The translations under genes and the position numbers were made by a program. 36,218 bases of DNA from an uncultured Bacteroidota bacterium. GTDB lineage: Bacteria; Bacteroidota; Bacteroidia; Chitinophagales; Chitinophagaceae. Below the pieces are notes generated by a model. The model saw nothing but the letters and a program-made list of their open reading frames with translations, searched no databases and was not told the origin of the DNA. Below are positions 8,777 through 16,370 of the stretch, in pieces (within the stretch, counting starts at the first letter, position 1; each line of letters begins with the position of its first letter). The stretch lies in assembly GCA_902826165.1 (NCBI GenBank), contig CADEDV010000007.1, forward strand, positions 33,255-69,472, written 5' to 3'.

Positions 8777-10390
8777 ATGCGGAAATTTATTGTTGCGTTA
8801 TTGCTTGGTTCCACTTTAATGGCGAATACCCAACCGGTACAACGACCCAAATTGGTGGTGGGCATTGTTGTTGACCAGATGCGCTGGGATTATCTCTATC
8901 GTTTTAATGACCGCTATGCAGCAGATGGTGGTTTTAAACGAATGCTGAACCAGGGTTTTACCTGTGAGAGCACATTAATACCTTATGCTCCTACTGTTAC
9001 TGCCTGCGGCCATGCTTCCATATACACCGGCTCTGTTCCAGCCATCAATGGCATCACCGGAAATTCCTGGTGGGATAACCAGGAAATGCGTTCTGTTTAC
9101 TGCACGGAAGATAAATCAGTAAAAACGGTGGGCAGTTCATCAGCTCTGGGCCTGATGAGTCCCCGCAACCTGCTGGTAACAACCATCTGTGATGAATTAA
9201 GATTGGCCACCAATTTCCGCAGCAAGGTAATTGGTATTTCGCCTAAAGATCGTGGCGGTATATTACCAGCCGGGCACAGCGCCAATGCTGCTTACTGGTA
9301 TGATAATACGGTTGGTGACTGGATCACTTCCACTTATTACATGAACGAACTGCCGCAATGGGTAAAAGATTTTAACGCAAAGAAATTAGTTGATTCATAC
9401 TACGAAAAAGGATGGGATCTTTTATACCCCGCTGATACGTATATACAAAGTTCTGCGGATGAAAAAGTATATGAAGGAAAGCCTTTTGGAAAAAATTTCC
9501 CTTATGATCTGAAAAAATTTATCGGTAAAACTTATAGTTCTGTCCTGACAACGCCTTATGGTAATACATTAACTGCTGAGTTTGCAAAAACAGCAATTAC
9601 AGAAGAACATCTCGGTGCTGATGATATTACCGATTTCCTGGCCGTAAGTTTTTCTTCACCGGATTATATTGGTCACACTTTCGGCCCTAACTCTGTGGAA
9701 GCAGAAGATGGCTTTCTTCGTTTAGACAAAGAATTGGGCAGCCTGCTCAATTTTCTTGACAATAAAGTAGGTAAAGGGCAGTACACGGTGTTTTTATCTG
9801 CGGACCATGGAGTTTCCCAGGTACCAGAATATTTACAGGAAAATAAATTACCCGGTGGCCGTGTCTTTATGAGTAATGTGGTAAAGCAATTGAATAATAA
9901 CCTGCTGGAGAAATTCAAAATTCCTGGATTGGTGGTAAGTGATGATAATTACCAGTTGCACCTGAACCGCATGGCGCTTGACTCTGCAAAAATTGATAAA
10001 GAAGAAGTAACAGAATGGATCACCGGCTATCTTTCTGCTGAACCCGGAATTGCCAGGGTATTTCCAATTGACGAGTTGAACGAAGTTCCTTTACCCGGCC
10101 GTATCCGGGAAATGCTGAACAATGGCTATTATCCCCGTCGCAATGGTGATGTGCAGGTGATCCTTCATGCTAATTATATTGATGCGTACAGCAGTACAGG
10201 CACCACGCATGGTTTATGGAATCCATATGATGCCCATATCCCTTTGCTCTGGTATGGCTGGGGTATCAAACAGGGAAAAACCAACCATGATACCTATATG
10301 TCGGATATTGCACCAACACTGGCAGCATTATTACATATCCAGATGCCCAGTGGCAGTGTTGGCAAAGTGATCCAGGAAGTGCTGAAGTAA
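8777..10390 (+). CDS. PafA-like alkaline phosphatase (type I phosphodiesterase/nucleotide pyrophosphatase superfamily)
   Basis: A 537-residue exported metal-dependent phosphomonoesterase, close in layout to PafA of Elizabethkingia (Chryseobacterium) meningosepticum. Signal peptide about 1-19. The first metal Asp is in VVDQMRWDYL (Asp33). The nucleophile region is PYAPTVTACGHASIYTG, Thr75 the best candidate, and Asn96 in GITGNSWW is 21 residues on, as Asn100 is from Thr79 in PafA. The PafA-specific Lys-Asp-Arg triad is present at SPKDRGG (Lys157, Arg159). Further metal ligands are in SSPDYIGHTFG, SADHG and TTHG. The enzyme probably releases phosphate from organic phosphates in the periplasm. 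A 33-nt gap separates it from the next gene, so the two are probably one transcript. Confidence 0.88.
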   Translation: MRKFIVALLLGSTLMANTQPVQRPKLVVGIVVDQMRWDYLYRFNDRYAADGGFKRMLNQGFTCESTLIPYAPTVTACGHASIYTGSVPAINGITGNSWWDNQEMRSVYCTEDKSVKTVGSSSALGLMSPRNLLVTTICDELRLATNFRSKVIGISPKDRGGILPAGHSANAAYWYDNTVGDWITSTYYMNELPQWVKDFNAKKLVDSYYEKGWDLLYPADTYIQSSADEKVYEGKPFGKNFPYDLKKFIGKTYSSVLTTPYGNTLTAEFAKTAITEEHLGADDITDFLAVSFSSPDYIGHTFGPNSVEAEDGFLRLDKELGSLLNFLDNKVGKGQYTVFLSADHGVSQVPEYLQENKLPGGRVFMSNVVKQLNNNLLEKFKIPGLVVSDDNYQLHLNRMALDSAKIDKEEVTEWITGYLSAEPGIARVFPIDELNEVPLPGRIREMLNNGYYPRRNGDVQVILHANYIDAYSSTGTTHGLWNPYDAHIPLLWYGWGIKQGKTNHDTYMSDIAPTLAALLHIQMPSGSVGKVIQEVLK

Positions 10391-10423
10391 AGTTTACGGC
10401 AGAACCAAACAACCCACTATACC

Positions 10424-11455
10424 ATGAGAAAGTCCCTTCTTTTTTTTACTTTTCTGCTCCTGGTTTTCAGTAACCAGGTATCAGCCCAGGCAACTAAAAA
10501 AATTGACGATTCTTTCTTCCTGGAGGAGCAGCCGCTGGAAATAACCATACAGTCTGATTTCAGAACCCTGCTGGCAAAAAAATTCAAAAAGGAATACCAG
10601 CCCGCTACCGTTACTTTCCGTTTTCCCGACAGCAGCAGTATTAAAGAAGAGATCAGGTTACAGACAAGAGGAAAGTTCAGGCTAGAGACCTGTTTCATGC
10701 CTCCGCTGGTGCTGAATTTCAAGAACAATACCTCTCCCCTGTTAAAACCCTTGGGTAAATTAAAACTGGTTTGTGGTTGTGGCACTTCAACCAATGATGA
10801 GCAGCTTATCATCAAAGAGTTTATGGCGTATAAGATCTATAATATGCTGACCGAAAGAAGCTTTAAAGTTCGGTTAGTGAAGATCAACTATGAAGATACC
10901 CGTGGTAAGATCAAGAAATATTCCCAATATGGTTTTTTACTGGAAGATGTGGATGATATGGCAGACCGGAATAAGTGTGTCGAAGTGGAAGGAACTCAAT
11001 ACATGACCGAAAGAACAGACCGGCAACAGATGACCCTGGTCTCTTTATTCGAGTTCATGATCGGGAATACGGACTTCTCCATTCCTCATTACCATAATGT
11101 GAAACTGATGAGGCCTCTAAAGGACACTACGACTCCCCCTATTGTTGTTCCATATGATTTAAATCATTGTGGTTTTGTGAATGCAGAGTATGCCTTGCCG
11201 AACGAAGAGCTGGATATCAAATCGGTCAGGGAGAGGCTTTACCGGGGGTTCCCCAGAACAATGGAAGAACTGGAAACAGCCATTGCAGTTTTCAAAACGA
11301 ATAAAGAAAAAATATGGAGCCTGATCAATAATTGCCCCTGGATGAATGCAAGAAACAAAAAAGAGACAACCGGCTATCTTGAAGAATTTTACAGGATCAT
11401 TGAGAATAAAAAATCTGTTCAATATCATTTTATTGATAATGCCCGTACCCAATAA
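10424..11455 (+). CDS. Exported CotH-kinase-like protein
   Basis: A 343-residue protein with signal peptide (about 1-22, ending SAQA). The middle resembles the CotH/HipA-like atypical kinase fold: KLKLVCGC (about 112-119), then EFMAYKIYNMLTERSFKVRL (132-151), YGFLLEDVDDMADR (169-182) and FEFMIGNTDFSIPHYHNVKL (about 209-228). The presumed metal-binding loop is VVPYDLNHCGFVNAEYA, where I would expect Asp-Phe-Asp; here it reads Asp245-Leu-Asn247, so the second acidic residue is replaced by Asn. Known CotH proteins phosphorylate secreted proteins, but activity of this one is uncertain. It follows the PafA-like phosphatase by 33 nt. The fold call is by motif only; an unrelated family remains possible. 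Confidence 0.6.
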   Translation: MRKSLLFFTFLLLVFSNQVSAQATKKIDDSFFLEEQPLEITIQSDFRTLLAKKFKKEYQPATVTFRFPDSSSIKEEIRLQTRGKFRLETCFMPPLVLNFKNNTSPLLKPLGKLKLVCGCGTSTNDEQLIIKEFMAYKIYNMLTERSFKVRLVKINYEDTRGKIKKYSQYGFLLEDVDDMADRNKCVEVEGTQYMTERTDRQQMTLVSLFEFMIGNTDFSIPHYHNVKLMRPLKDTTTPPIVVPYDLNHCGFVNAEYALPNEELDIKSVRERLYRGFPRTMEELETAIAVFKTNKEKIWSLINNCPWMNARNKKETTGYLEEFYRIIENKKSVQYHFIDNARTQ

Positions 11456-11526
11456 TAAAAATATACAGTTGATTAGTTGTATACTTGCAGGGTTATTAAT
11501 TATCTGTTATCAAGAAAACCAACTGT

Positions 11527-11787
11527 ATGGAATTAAAAGAACAATTTGAAAAAGCTGTAGCCGACAGTAAGAATCTTTCAGAAAAGCCCGGCAATGACAC
11601 TTTACTTAAACTGTATTCCCTTTACAAACAGGCCACCGAAGGCGACGTAACAGCAGACCCTCCTTCTAACCCTTTTGATTTTGTGGCAAAGGCCAAATAC
11701 AATGCATGGTCAGGATTGAAAGGGAAATCAAATGATGAAGCAATGAATGACTACATCGCCCTGGTGAATAAGCTCCGGTCAAACTGA
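11527..11787 (+). CDS. Acyl-CoA-binding protein
   Basis: An 86-residue cytoplasmic four-helix protein matching ACBP (PF00887) over its whole length. Visible are the first helix LKEQFEKAVADSKNL, the central LLKLYSLYKQATEGDV (about 26-41), FDFVAKAKYNAWSGLKGKS (about 50-68, containing the Tyr and Lys residues known to contact the CoA moiety) and the last helix EAMNDYIALVNKL. It binds long-chain acyl-CoA and buffers or carries it. ACBP is typical of eukaryotes and present in a minority of bacteria, including Bacteroidota. The 3' end overlaps that of the convergent glycosyltransferase gene by 9 nt. It starts 71 nt after the CotH-like gene; no clear promoter of its own was found. Confidence 0.9.
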   Translation: MELKEQFEKAVADSKNLSEKPGNDTLLKLYSLYKQATEGDVTADPPSNPFDFVAKAKYNAWSGLKGKSNDEAMNDYIALVNKLRSN

Positions 11788-12945
11788 CCTTGCTGAAATT
11801 TCTTTATACCAATTGCTGAATTGCTCACCAACTGTACGGTAACTGAATTTTGAACCGGTCATTGCTGCCACAGCCCTGCTGTCAATCAATGGCCGGTTTT
11901 CTATTGCCCATATCATTTTATCAGCCAGGGCTGCAGGATCGTGGGATTTTACAAAAAAACCGTTTATTGATTCCTGTATGTTTTCATGAAATACAGGGAT
12001 ATCGCTTACGATCACCGGCACGCCGCAGGCATTGGCTTCGATCAGCACACAGCCAAATGTCTCATAACTTGAATATAAGATCAGTGCAACAGACTGGTTG
12101 ATCTCAGCTGCAAGCAGCTGCTGCGGTACTTCTTCATGAAATTTAACCTTGCCAGCAAGTTGCAGGCTATCTGAAAACTGTACGATCTCCTTACTTGTTG
12201 ATCCGAATACTTCCAGTACAGCATCCGGGTATTTATCCCAAACGATCCTAAATGCCTCAATTATTTCTCTTGGATTTTTCAATTCATCCAGGCCGGAAAT
12301 ATGAATGAATTTCAATGCCTTCTTTTCTCCATCCGCAGGATAAAAAATGGATGTATTAACGACATTAGGAATTACTTTAGTTTCAATAAAAGGAAATCTG
12401 CGTTGTACTGCACTGCCCAGGTATTGAGATACTGTGCTGCACCCGGCAGCCTTTCTCATTATTTTCTTCCATAACAACCGGAAATAAAAAGGAAGCTGAT
12501 CAAATCGTTCTCTTGCTTCATCTAAAAACCCTGACCAGTGTTCCGATACCACAAAAGGAATGGCCATTGTTCTTTTTATCCACAGTGCAATAACACCGGC
12601 TTTCATGGCTACATGGACATGCACAAGGCCTGGTTTTCCATTTTTTTGGATATAATTCCTTACAGCCTGCTTATAGAGTTGCCGGTACTTTCTTTCAGAA
12701 AAGAGTTTATCAAAAAAGAAAGGATATTTGGGGCTGTAATAGTAAATGATTGTTTCAGTAAGCTTGTCTTGTACAGTTTCTTCGGTTACCACATCTTTTG
12801 TAACAGCACCTGTTGAGTCTCTGATTACGTAAATCACCCGTACTTCTTCTAAAAGACTGACAGCTTCCGCATGACGCTTAATAAAATCGCCATTGAAGGG
12901 GGAACACCTGTTAGGATACCAGCTAGCCAGCCAAAGTATTTTCAT
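11779..12945 (-). CDS. Family 4 glycosyltransferase
   Basis: A 388-residue GT-B fold retaining glycosyltransferase of the GT4 type, probably acting on a polysaccharide or lipid-linked glycan at the inner face of the membrane. The N-terminal Rossmann-like start MKILWLASWYPNRCSPFNGDF includes the glycine/serine-rich donor-independent loop; the HVHVAMKAG and VVSEHWSGFL segments belong to the acceptor side. The C-terminal nucleotide-sugar domain has the KFIHISGLDELKNP start, then the family EX7E-type motif ETFGCVLIEANACGVPVIVSD. The sugar donor cannot be predicted. Its start is 10 nt after the flippase stop, so the two genes form an operon reading from 14266. The 3' end overlaps the ACBP gene. 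Confidence 0.88.
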   Translation of the reverse strand: MKILWLASWYPNRCSPFNGDFIKRHAEAVSLLEEVRVIYVIRDSTGAVTKDVVTEETVQDKLTETIIYYYSPKYPFFFDKLFSERKYRQLYKQAVRNYIQKNGKPGLVHVHVAMKAGVIALWIKRTMAIPFVVSEHWSGFLDEARERFDQLPFYFRLLWKKIMRKAAGCSTVSQYLGSAVQRRFPFIETKVIPNVVNTSIFYPADGEKKALKFIHISGLDELKNPREIIEAFRIVWDKYPDAVLEVFGSTSKEIVQFSDSLQLAGKVKFHEEVPQQLLAAEINQSVALILYSSYETFGCVLIEANACGVPVIVSDIPVFHENIQESINGFFVKSHDPAALADKMIWAIENRPLIDSRAVAAMTGSKFSYRTVGEQFSNWYKEISARSV

Positions 12946-12955
12946 GAACTGATCT

Positions 12956-14266
12956 TTAATTTGGACGCCTGAAGATATTTAATATCCTGTTCCAGTCATT
13001 CTTTTCCGGGATCAGCAGTTTTGCAATTGAAACTTTATAAGAATAACAATAAATAATCATAAAATAAAGCGCTGTAATAGTATACCCGATCGTACTGGCG
13101 ATAGCAGCCCCCTTCATTCCTTCAGAAGGGATCAGGAATATATCCAGCAGGAATACAGACAACAGGCAAAGCAAAGAGCCCCAGAAATTGATTACCAGTT
13201 TTCCCTTCCCGCCAAAAAAAGCAGCCAGTATCGTGGCATTACAAAAGAGCAGTACCCCGGGTAGCAATACCTGGAAAAGAGAAATACTGTTCGCATATTC
13301 TTTACCAAATAAAAAAGGAACCAGGAAGGGAATTAAAAAAAATAAGAAAAGGCCTGCAATTATATTCACCATATTCATTGCCCGTATAAGAGCAAGCATT
13401 TTGTTATCCTTATCGTTACCGTTTTGCTGGTTTGCTACAACCGGGAATATGAAGCCGGCTAGTAATAAAGGAATGATCCAGAATAACTGGACTAGTCTTA
13501 CTGCCAGGGAGTACCAACCCAGTTCTTCTCCGCCTTTGTAATGATCGAGTAACCAGTAATCCACCCGGTAGGCCAGGAACTGGATCACATTGATCACAAA
13601 GGCAAAAAAAGAGTAGGAGAAAAAAAGTTTTCTATCTGCTTTTGTGGGTTTCTCAATTTGTACAGGATTTTTATTCCATACATGATAAGCCAGTATCATC
13701 AGTACAGCCTGCAGCAGGTTCAGAACTATAAACGCAGTAAAATAAAAAAATAACGACTTACTGCCTGTTACAAAATAAAATATTGAAAAAACGATCAGCA
13801 TACAACAGTTGCTGATCAGTAAAACCTTACTGACGAGCGAAAATTGTTGTTTGCCGGTAAGAAGAGCCGCATATTTTTCTGTTACAGAAATGCTTAACAG
13901 GAATACCAGCCCTACCCAGCCATAAACCAACTCATTCTCACTGAATAAAAAGAAATGCCCGGATACAGCACGGAAGCCAAATTCAGTGAGAGCTAATGCC
14001 CCGGCCTGGAACAATACAATGGATATGACAAACCCAAGGATCTTTGAGGGGGATAACTTGCCGGAGGCTGCATGGTAGGTGATCCCGGAATCAGCCCCAA
14101 AGCCGGAGAGCAGGTTAAAAATACCGGCATTGGCGATCAGTAGTGACAGCACCCCATATCCATTTACACCGGCCAGCCTGGACAAAAGGATATTGATAAA
14201 AAATACTACGCCAATATTTAATCCCCTGTAAACAATATTGGTTGCCACGATTTTACTATTGAGCAT
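12956..14266 (-). CDS. Oligosaccharide flippase (Wzx-like, polysaccharide biosynthesis family)
   Basis: A 436-residue polytopic membrane protein with about 12 hydrophobic helices, of the MOP/polysaccharide-synthesis (Wzx) superfamily. The N-terminal part IVYRGLNIGVVFFINILLSRLAG is typical (first helix followed by a conserved charged/Arg-Leu-Gly loop), and the LGWYSLAVRLVQLFW and GPYS-like region (about 240-260) fits the second half. It would move lipid-linked glycan units across the inner membrane. Its neighbours support this: GT4 downstream in the same operon and an FkbM methyltransferase divergent upstream. The start ATG at 14266 lies within a divergent promoter region; a -7 match (TAATTTTG on the minus strand, 14317-14310) lies 44 nt upstream. 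Confidence 0.85.
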   Translation of the reverse strand: MLNSKIVATNIVYRGLNIGVVFFINILLSRLAGVNGYGVLSLLIANAGIFNLLSGFGADSGITYHAASGKLSPSKILGFVISIVLFQAGALALTEFGFRAVSGHFFLFSENELVYGWVGLVFLLSISVTEKYAALLTGKQQFSLVSKVLLISNCCMLIVFSIFYFVTGSKSLFFYFTAFIVLNLLQAVLMILAYHVWNKNPVQIEKPTKADRKLFFSYSFFAFVINVIQFLAYRVDYWLLDHYKGGEELGWYSLAVRLVQLFWIIPLLLAGFIFPVVANQQNGNDKDNKMLALIRAMNMVNIIAGLFLFFLIPFLVPFLFGKEYANSISLFQVLLPGVLLFCNATILAAFFGGKGKLVINFWGSLLCLLSVFLLDIFLIPSEGMKGAAIASTIGYTITALYFMIIYCYSYKVSIAKLLIPEKNDWNRILNIFRRPN

Positions 14267-14269
14267 GGG

Positions 14270-14301
14270 GTTGGCCGTTTGGGGAATAAAAATTACGTTT
14301 G
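14270..14301 (+). promoter_or_regulatory. Promoter for the FkbM methyltransferase gene
   Basis: TTG at 14271-14273, a 20-nt spacer, then TACGTTTG at 14294-14301 fit the Bacteroidota consensus with optimal spacing. Predicted start of transcription is near 14308. This argues against a methyltransferase start at the ATG 14265, which would lie upstream of the promoter. Confidence 0.6.
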
Positions 14302-14309
14302 TCCTGTTT

Positions 14310-14317
14310 CAAAATTA
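14310..14317 (-). promoter_or_regulatory. Candidate -7 element for the flippase operon
   Basis: TAATTTTG on the minus strand (14317-14310) matches TAnnTTTG. I found no clear TTTG at the expected upstream distance. It overlaps the leader of the FkbM gene, so the two divergent transcripts would compete for this 100-bp region. Confidence 0.35.
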
Positions 14318-14333
14318 CAATATATACACTCCT

Positions 14334-15185
14334 TTGTATAAAATCATTAACTGGTACACAAAACATTTCCCTTTTCCGCACAGGGGATTAAAATTCTTTC
14401 TTCCATTCCTGAAAAGCATGGGGCTTTACCACAGGCAGTTTTGTAAAAAATTGCATACCGGTTACTTTTTTATGGTACGGCCATCGGAGCATATTCAGCA
14501 ACAGCTGTTCTGGTACGGCTATTATGAAAAGGATGCCATCCTGACCTGGGAGCAAATGGTCAATACAGATGCTGTTGTTTTGGATATCGGTGCGAATACC
14601 GGCTACTACTCCATTATTGCTGCCAGAAAATCCAGGCATATTTATGCTTTTGAACCAGGCAGTAGCAACAGGAAAAAGCTGGAAGAAAATATAAAACTAA
14701 ACCAGCTTACGAATGTTTCTGTACTTCCTTATGCCGTTTCAGATAAAGAGGGACAGACAGAGCTATTTATTGCCGTGGATGATAATACAGGGATGAACAG
14801 CCTGGAACAACCGGGTAATTTCTCCGGGCACAAAGAAGTCGTTGCCGTAGTATCTATTGATAATTGGGCCGCTGAAAATAAAATACCCGGCATCAATCTA
14901 ATCAAGATAGATGTGGAAGGATTGGAGATGAAAGTACTAACGGGTATGAAAAGAATTATTGAAGAGCAAAAGCCGGGCATCTTTATAGAAGTGATCGGGC
15001 AATTGCTGATGCAATCAGGGCATTCAGTTAATGACATCTATAATTTTCTTTTCTCAAGAGGCTACAATGCTTACGAGATCATTAAGCCGTTACAGTTAAA
15101 ACGAATTAATACTCCAAAAGAAGGGGACAGTATTGTATTTGTGCATGCCTCCGCTGTTTTCCCCGCTGCTATCGGGCTGGAATGA
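14334..15185 (+). CDS. FkbM family SAM-dependent methyltransferase
   Basis: A class I methyltransferase of the FkbM family, probably methylating a glycan hydroxyl. The SAM motif is VVLDIGANTGYYSIIAARK (about 80-98 from the TTG start), followed by IYAFEPGSSNRKKLEENIKLN and the FkbM-typical LIKIDVEGLEMKVLTGM segment (Asp-Val-Glu-Gly, about residues 190-206). The start is not certain. An ATG at 14265 overlaps the flippase start codon, but a good promoter (14270-14301) lies just after it, so the in-frame TTG at 14334 is preferred; it keeps the FPFPHRGLKFF segment. An ATG at 14418 is the third option. Its 3' end overlaps the convergent small membrane protein gene by 17 nt. Length from TTG: 283 residues. 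Confidence 0.8.
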   Translation: MYKIINWYTKHFPFPHRGLKFFLPFLKSMGLYHRQFCKKLHTGYFFMVRPSEHIQQQLFWYGYYEKDAILTWEQMVNTDAVVLDIGANTGYYSIIAARKSRHIYAFEPGSSNRKKLEENIKLNQLTNVSVLPYAVSDKEGQTELFIAVDDNTGMNSLEQPGNFSGHKEVVAVVSIDNWAAENKIPGINLIKIDVEGLEMKVLTGMKRIIEEQKPGIFIEVIGQLLMQSGHSVNDIYNFLFSRGYNAYEIIKPLQLKRINTPKEGDSIVFVHASAVFPAAIGLE

Positions 15186-15525
15186 TCCGGATAAATTTTT
15201 TCCTGTTTACATAATAGAGATAAATGAACCAGGCAATGGGAGCAAAACTCAGCAGCTTGATAAAAAACAGGCCGGTCCAAAACCCCAGCAGGTAGAACAA
15301 GACCAGGAAGAAACTTCCTCCCAGCAACTGCATATCCTCAATGGCACAGGTTACTTTAAATTTATAATAGCTGGGCTCTTCAAACACCAGTTCCAGCGGC
15401 GGGGTAAAGTGAAAGCCATCTGTGGCGACCACTTTCGGATGATTAATTTCAACAGGTATTACCACAGGCCTGTCATTCAGCAACGGGTAGATATCCCTGT
15501 TGTTGACAATGATCCTGACCTTCAT
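15169..15525 (-). CDS. Small two-helix membrane protein of unknown function
   Basis: About 118 residues from the ATG at 15525. Residues 1-67 look like a small beta-rich domain (VRIIVNNRDIYPL, VVIPVEINHPKVVATDG, PPLELVFEEPSYYKFKV), followed by two hydrophobic helices (LLGGSFFLVLFYLLGFW and LLSFAPIAWFIYLYYVN) and a basic end. I do not recognise the family. An in-frame TTG at 15585 directly overlaps the tpiA stop and would add 20 residues; the ATG gives the more natural N-terminus and I chose it. The gene is the last of the GlmU-like/tpiA operon and its 3' end overlaps the convergent FkbM gene by 17 nt. The order beta domain then membrane helices suggests a cytoplasmic or exterior domain tethered to the inner membrane. 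Confidence 0.65.
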   Translation of the reverse strand: MKVRIIVNNRDIYPLLNDRPVVIPVEINHPKVVATDGFHFTPPLELVFEEPSYYKFKVTCAIEDMQLLGGSFFLVLFYLLGFWTGLFFIKLLSFAPIAWFIYLYYVNRKKFIRIIPAR

Positions 15526-15585
15526 AAAATTCAGTAATACCTGGTTGGTCCGGGTAATGACAATATAATACGGTGCCTGGCTCAA

Positions 15586-16350
15586 TTATGCTTTCAGCGA
15601 CCGGATGATCTCCGTAAAGTCAGCTGCCACCAGTGAAGCACCGCCAACGAGCCCCCCGTCCACATCAGGACAGGCAAAGATCTCGGCAGCATTGCTGGCT
15701 TTTACACTTCCCCCGTATAAAATAGAAACTTCGTCCGCGGTATGCTGACCATACTGTCCGGCCAATACAGAACGTAAATAAGCATGTATTTCTTGTGCCT
15801 GCTCGGTAGTAGCAGTTTTACCGGTACCAATCGCCCAAATGGGTTCGTAGGCAATAATAATGTCTTTAAGGTCTTTGGCAGATAAATGAAAGAGAGATTC
15901 CTTTAACTGTGTGGCTACATACTCGTTTTGAGTACCTGCTTCCCGGATAGACAATGGTTCACCACAACAAAATATAGGTGTAACAGAATTTTCAAGGCAA
16001 AGATTCACTTTATCAGCCAGCATGGCATTGGTCTCATTAAAATACTCCCTGCGTTCACTATGTCCGATCACACAATAAGGAACGCCAATGGAATGAAGCA
16101 TTTCCGCTGATATTTCTCCCGTAAAAGCTCCTGATTTTTTATGATAACAATTTTGGGCCGACACAAAATAATTATATTCATCTGCCACCTCACTCCTGCT
16201 CATTAACAGGTACGGAAAGGGTACTGCAAAGATCACCTGCTGATGAGCAAACAATTTTATACTTTCTCCCAATATATCATCCAGTAATTTTTCCCCCTGC
16301 TGGTAAGTAAGATTCATTTTCCAGTTAGCCGCTGCAATTTGTTTTCTCAT
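15586..16350 (-). CDS. tpiA: Triosephosphate isomerase
   Basis: A 254-residue TIM barrel that interconverts dihydroxyacetone phosphate and glyceraldehyde 3-phosphate in glycolysis. All catalytic signatures are intact: AANWKMNL with Asn9 and Lys11, CVIGHSERR with the electrophilic His97, AYEPIWAIGTGK with the base Glu169 and the flexible loop after it, and the phosphate-binding YGGSVKASNA and GGLVGGASL near the C-terminus. Length is normal. The ATG at 16350 is 20 nt after the GlmU-like stop; a weakly purine-rich AAGGAA lies upstream. The stop codon TAA at 15588-15586 abuts a possible TTG start of the small membrane protein downstream. Confidence 0.97.
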   Translation of the reverse strand: MRKQIAAANWKMNLTYQQGEKLLDDILGESIKLFAHQQVIFAVPFPYLLMSRSEVADEYNYFVSAQNCYHKKSGAFTGEISAEMLHSIGVPYCVIGHSERREYFNETNAMLADKVNLCLENSVTPIFCCGEPLSIREAGTQNEYVATQLKESLFHLSAKDLKDIIIAYEPIWAIGTGKTATTEQAQEIHAYLRSVLAGQYGQHTADEVSILYGGSVKASNAAEIFACPDVDGGLVGGASLVAADFTEIIRSLKA

Positions 16351-16370
16351 AGTTTGTATTTATTCCTTCT

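Noticed and set aside
10424..11787. Mobile element or horizontally acquired island
   Set aside because: No transposase, integrase, direct-repeat boundaries or tRNA were seen, and the base composition by eye matches the neighbours.
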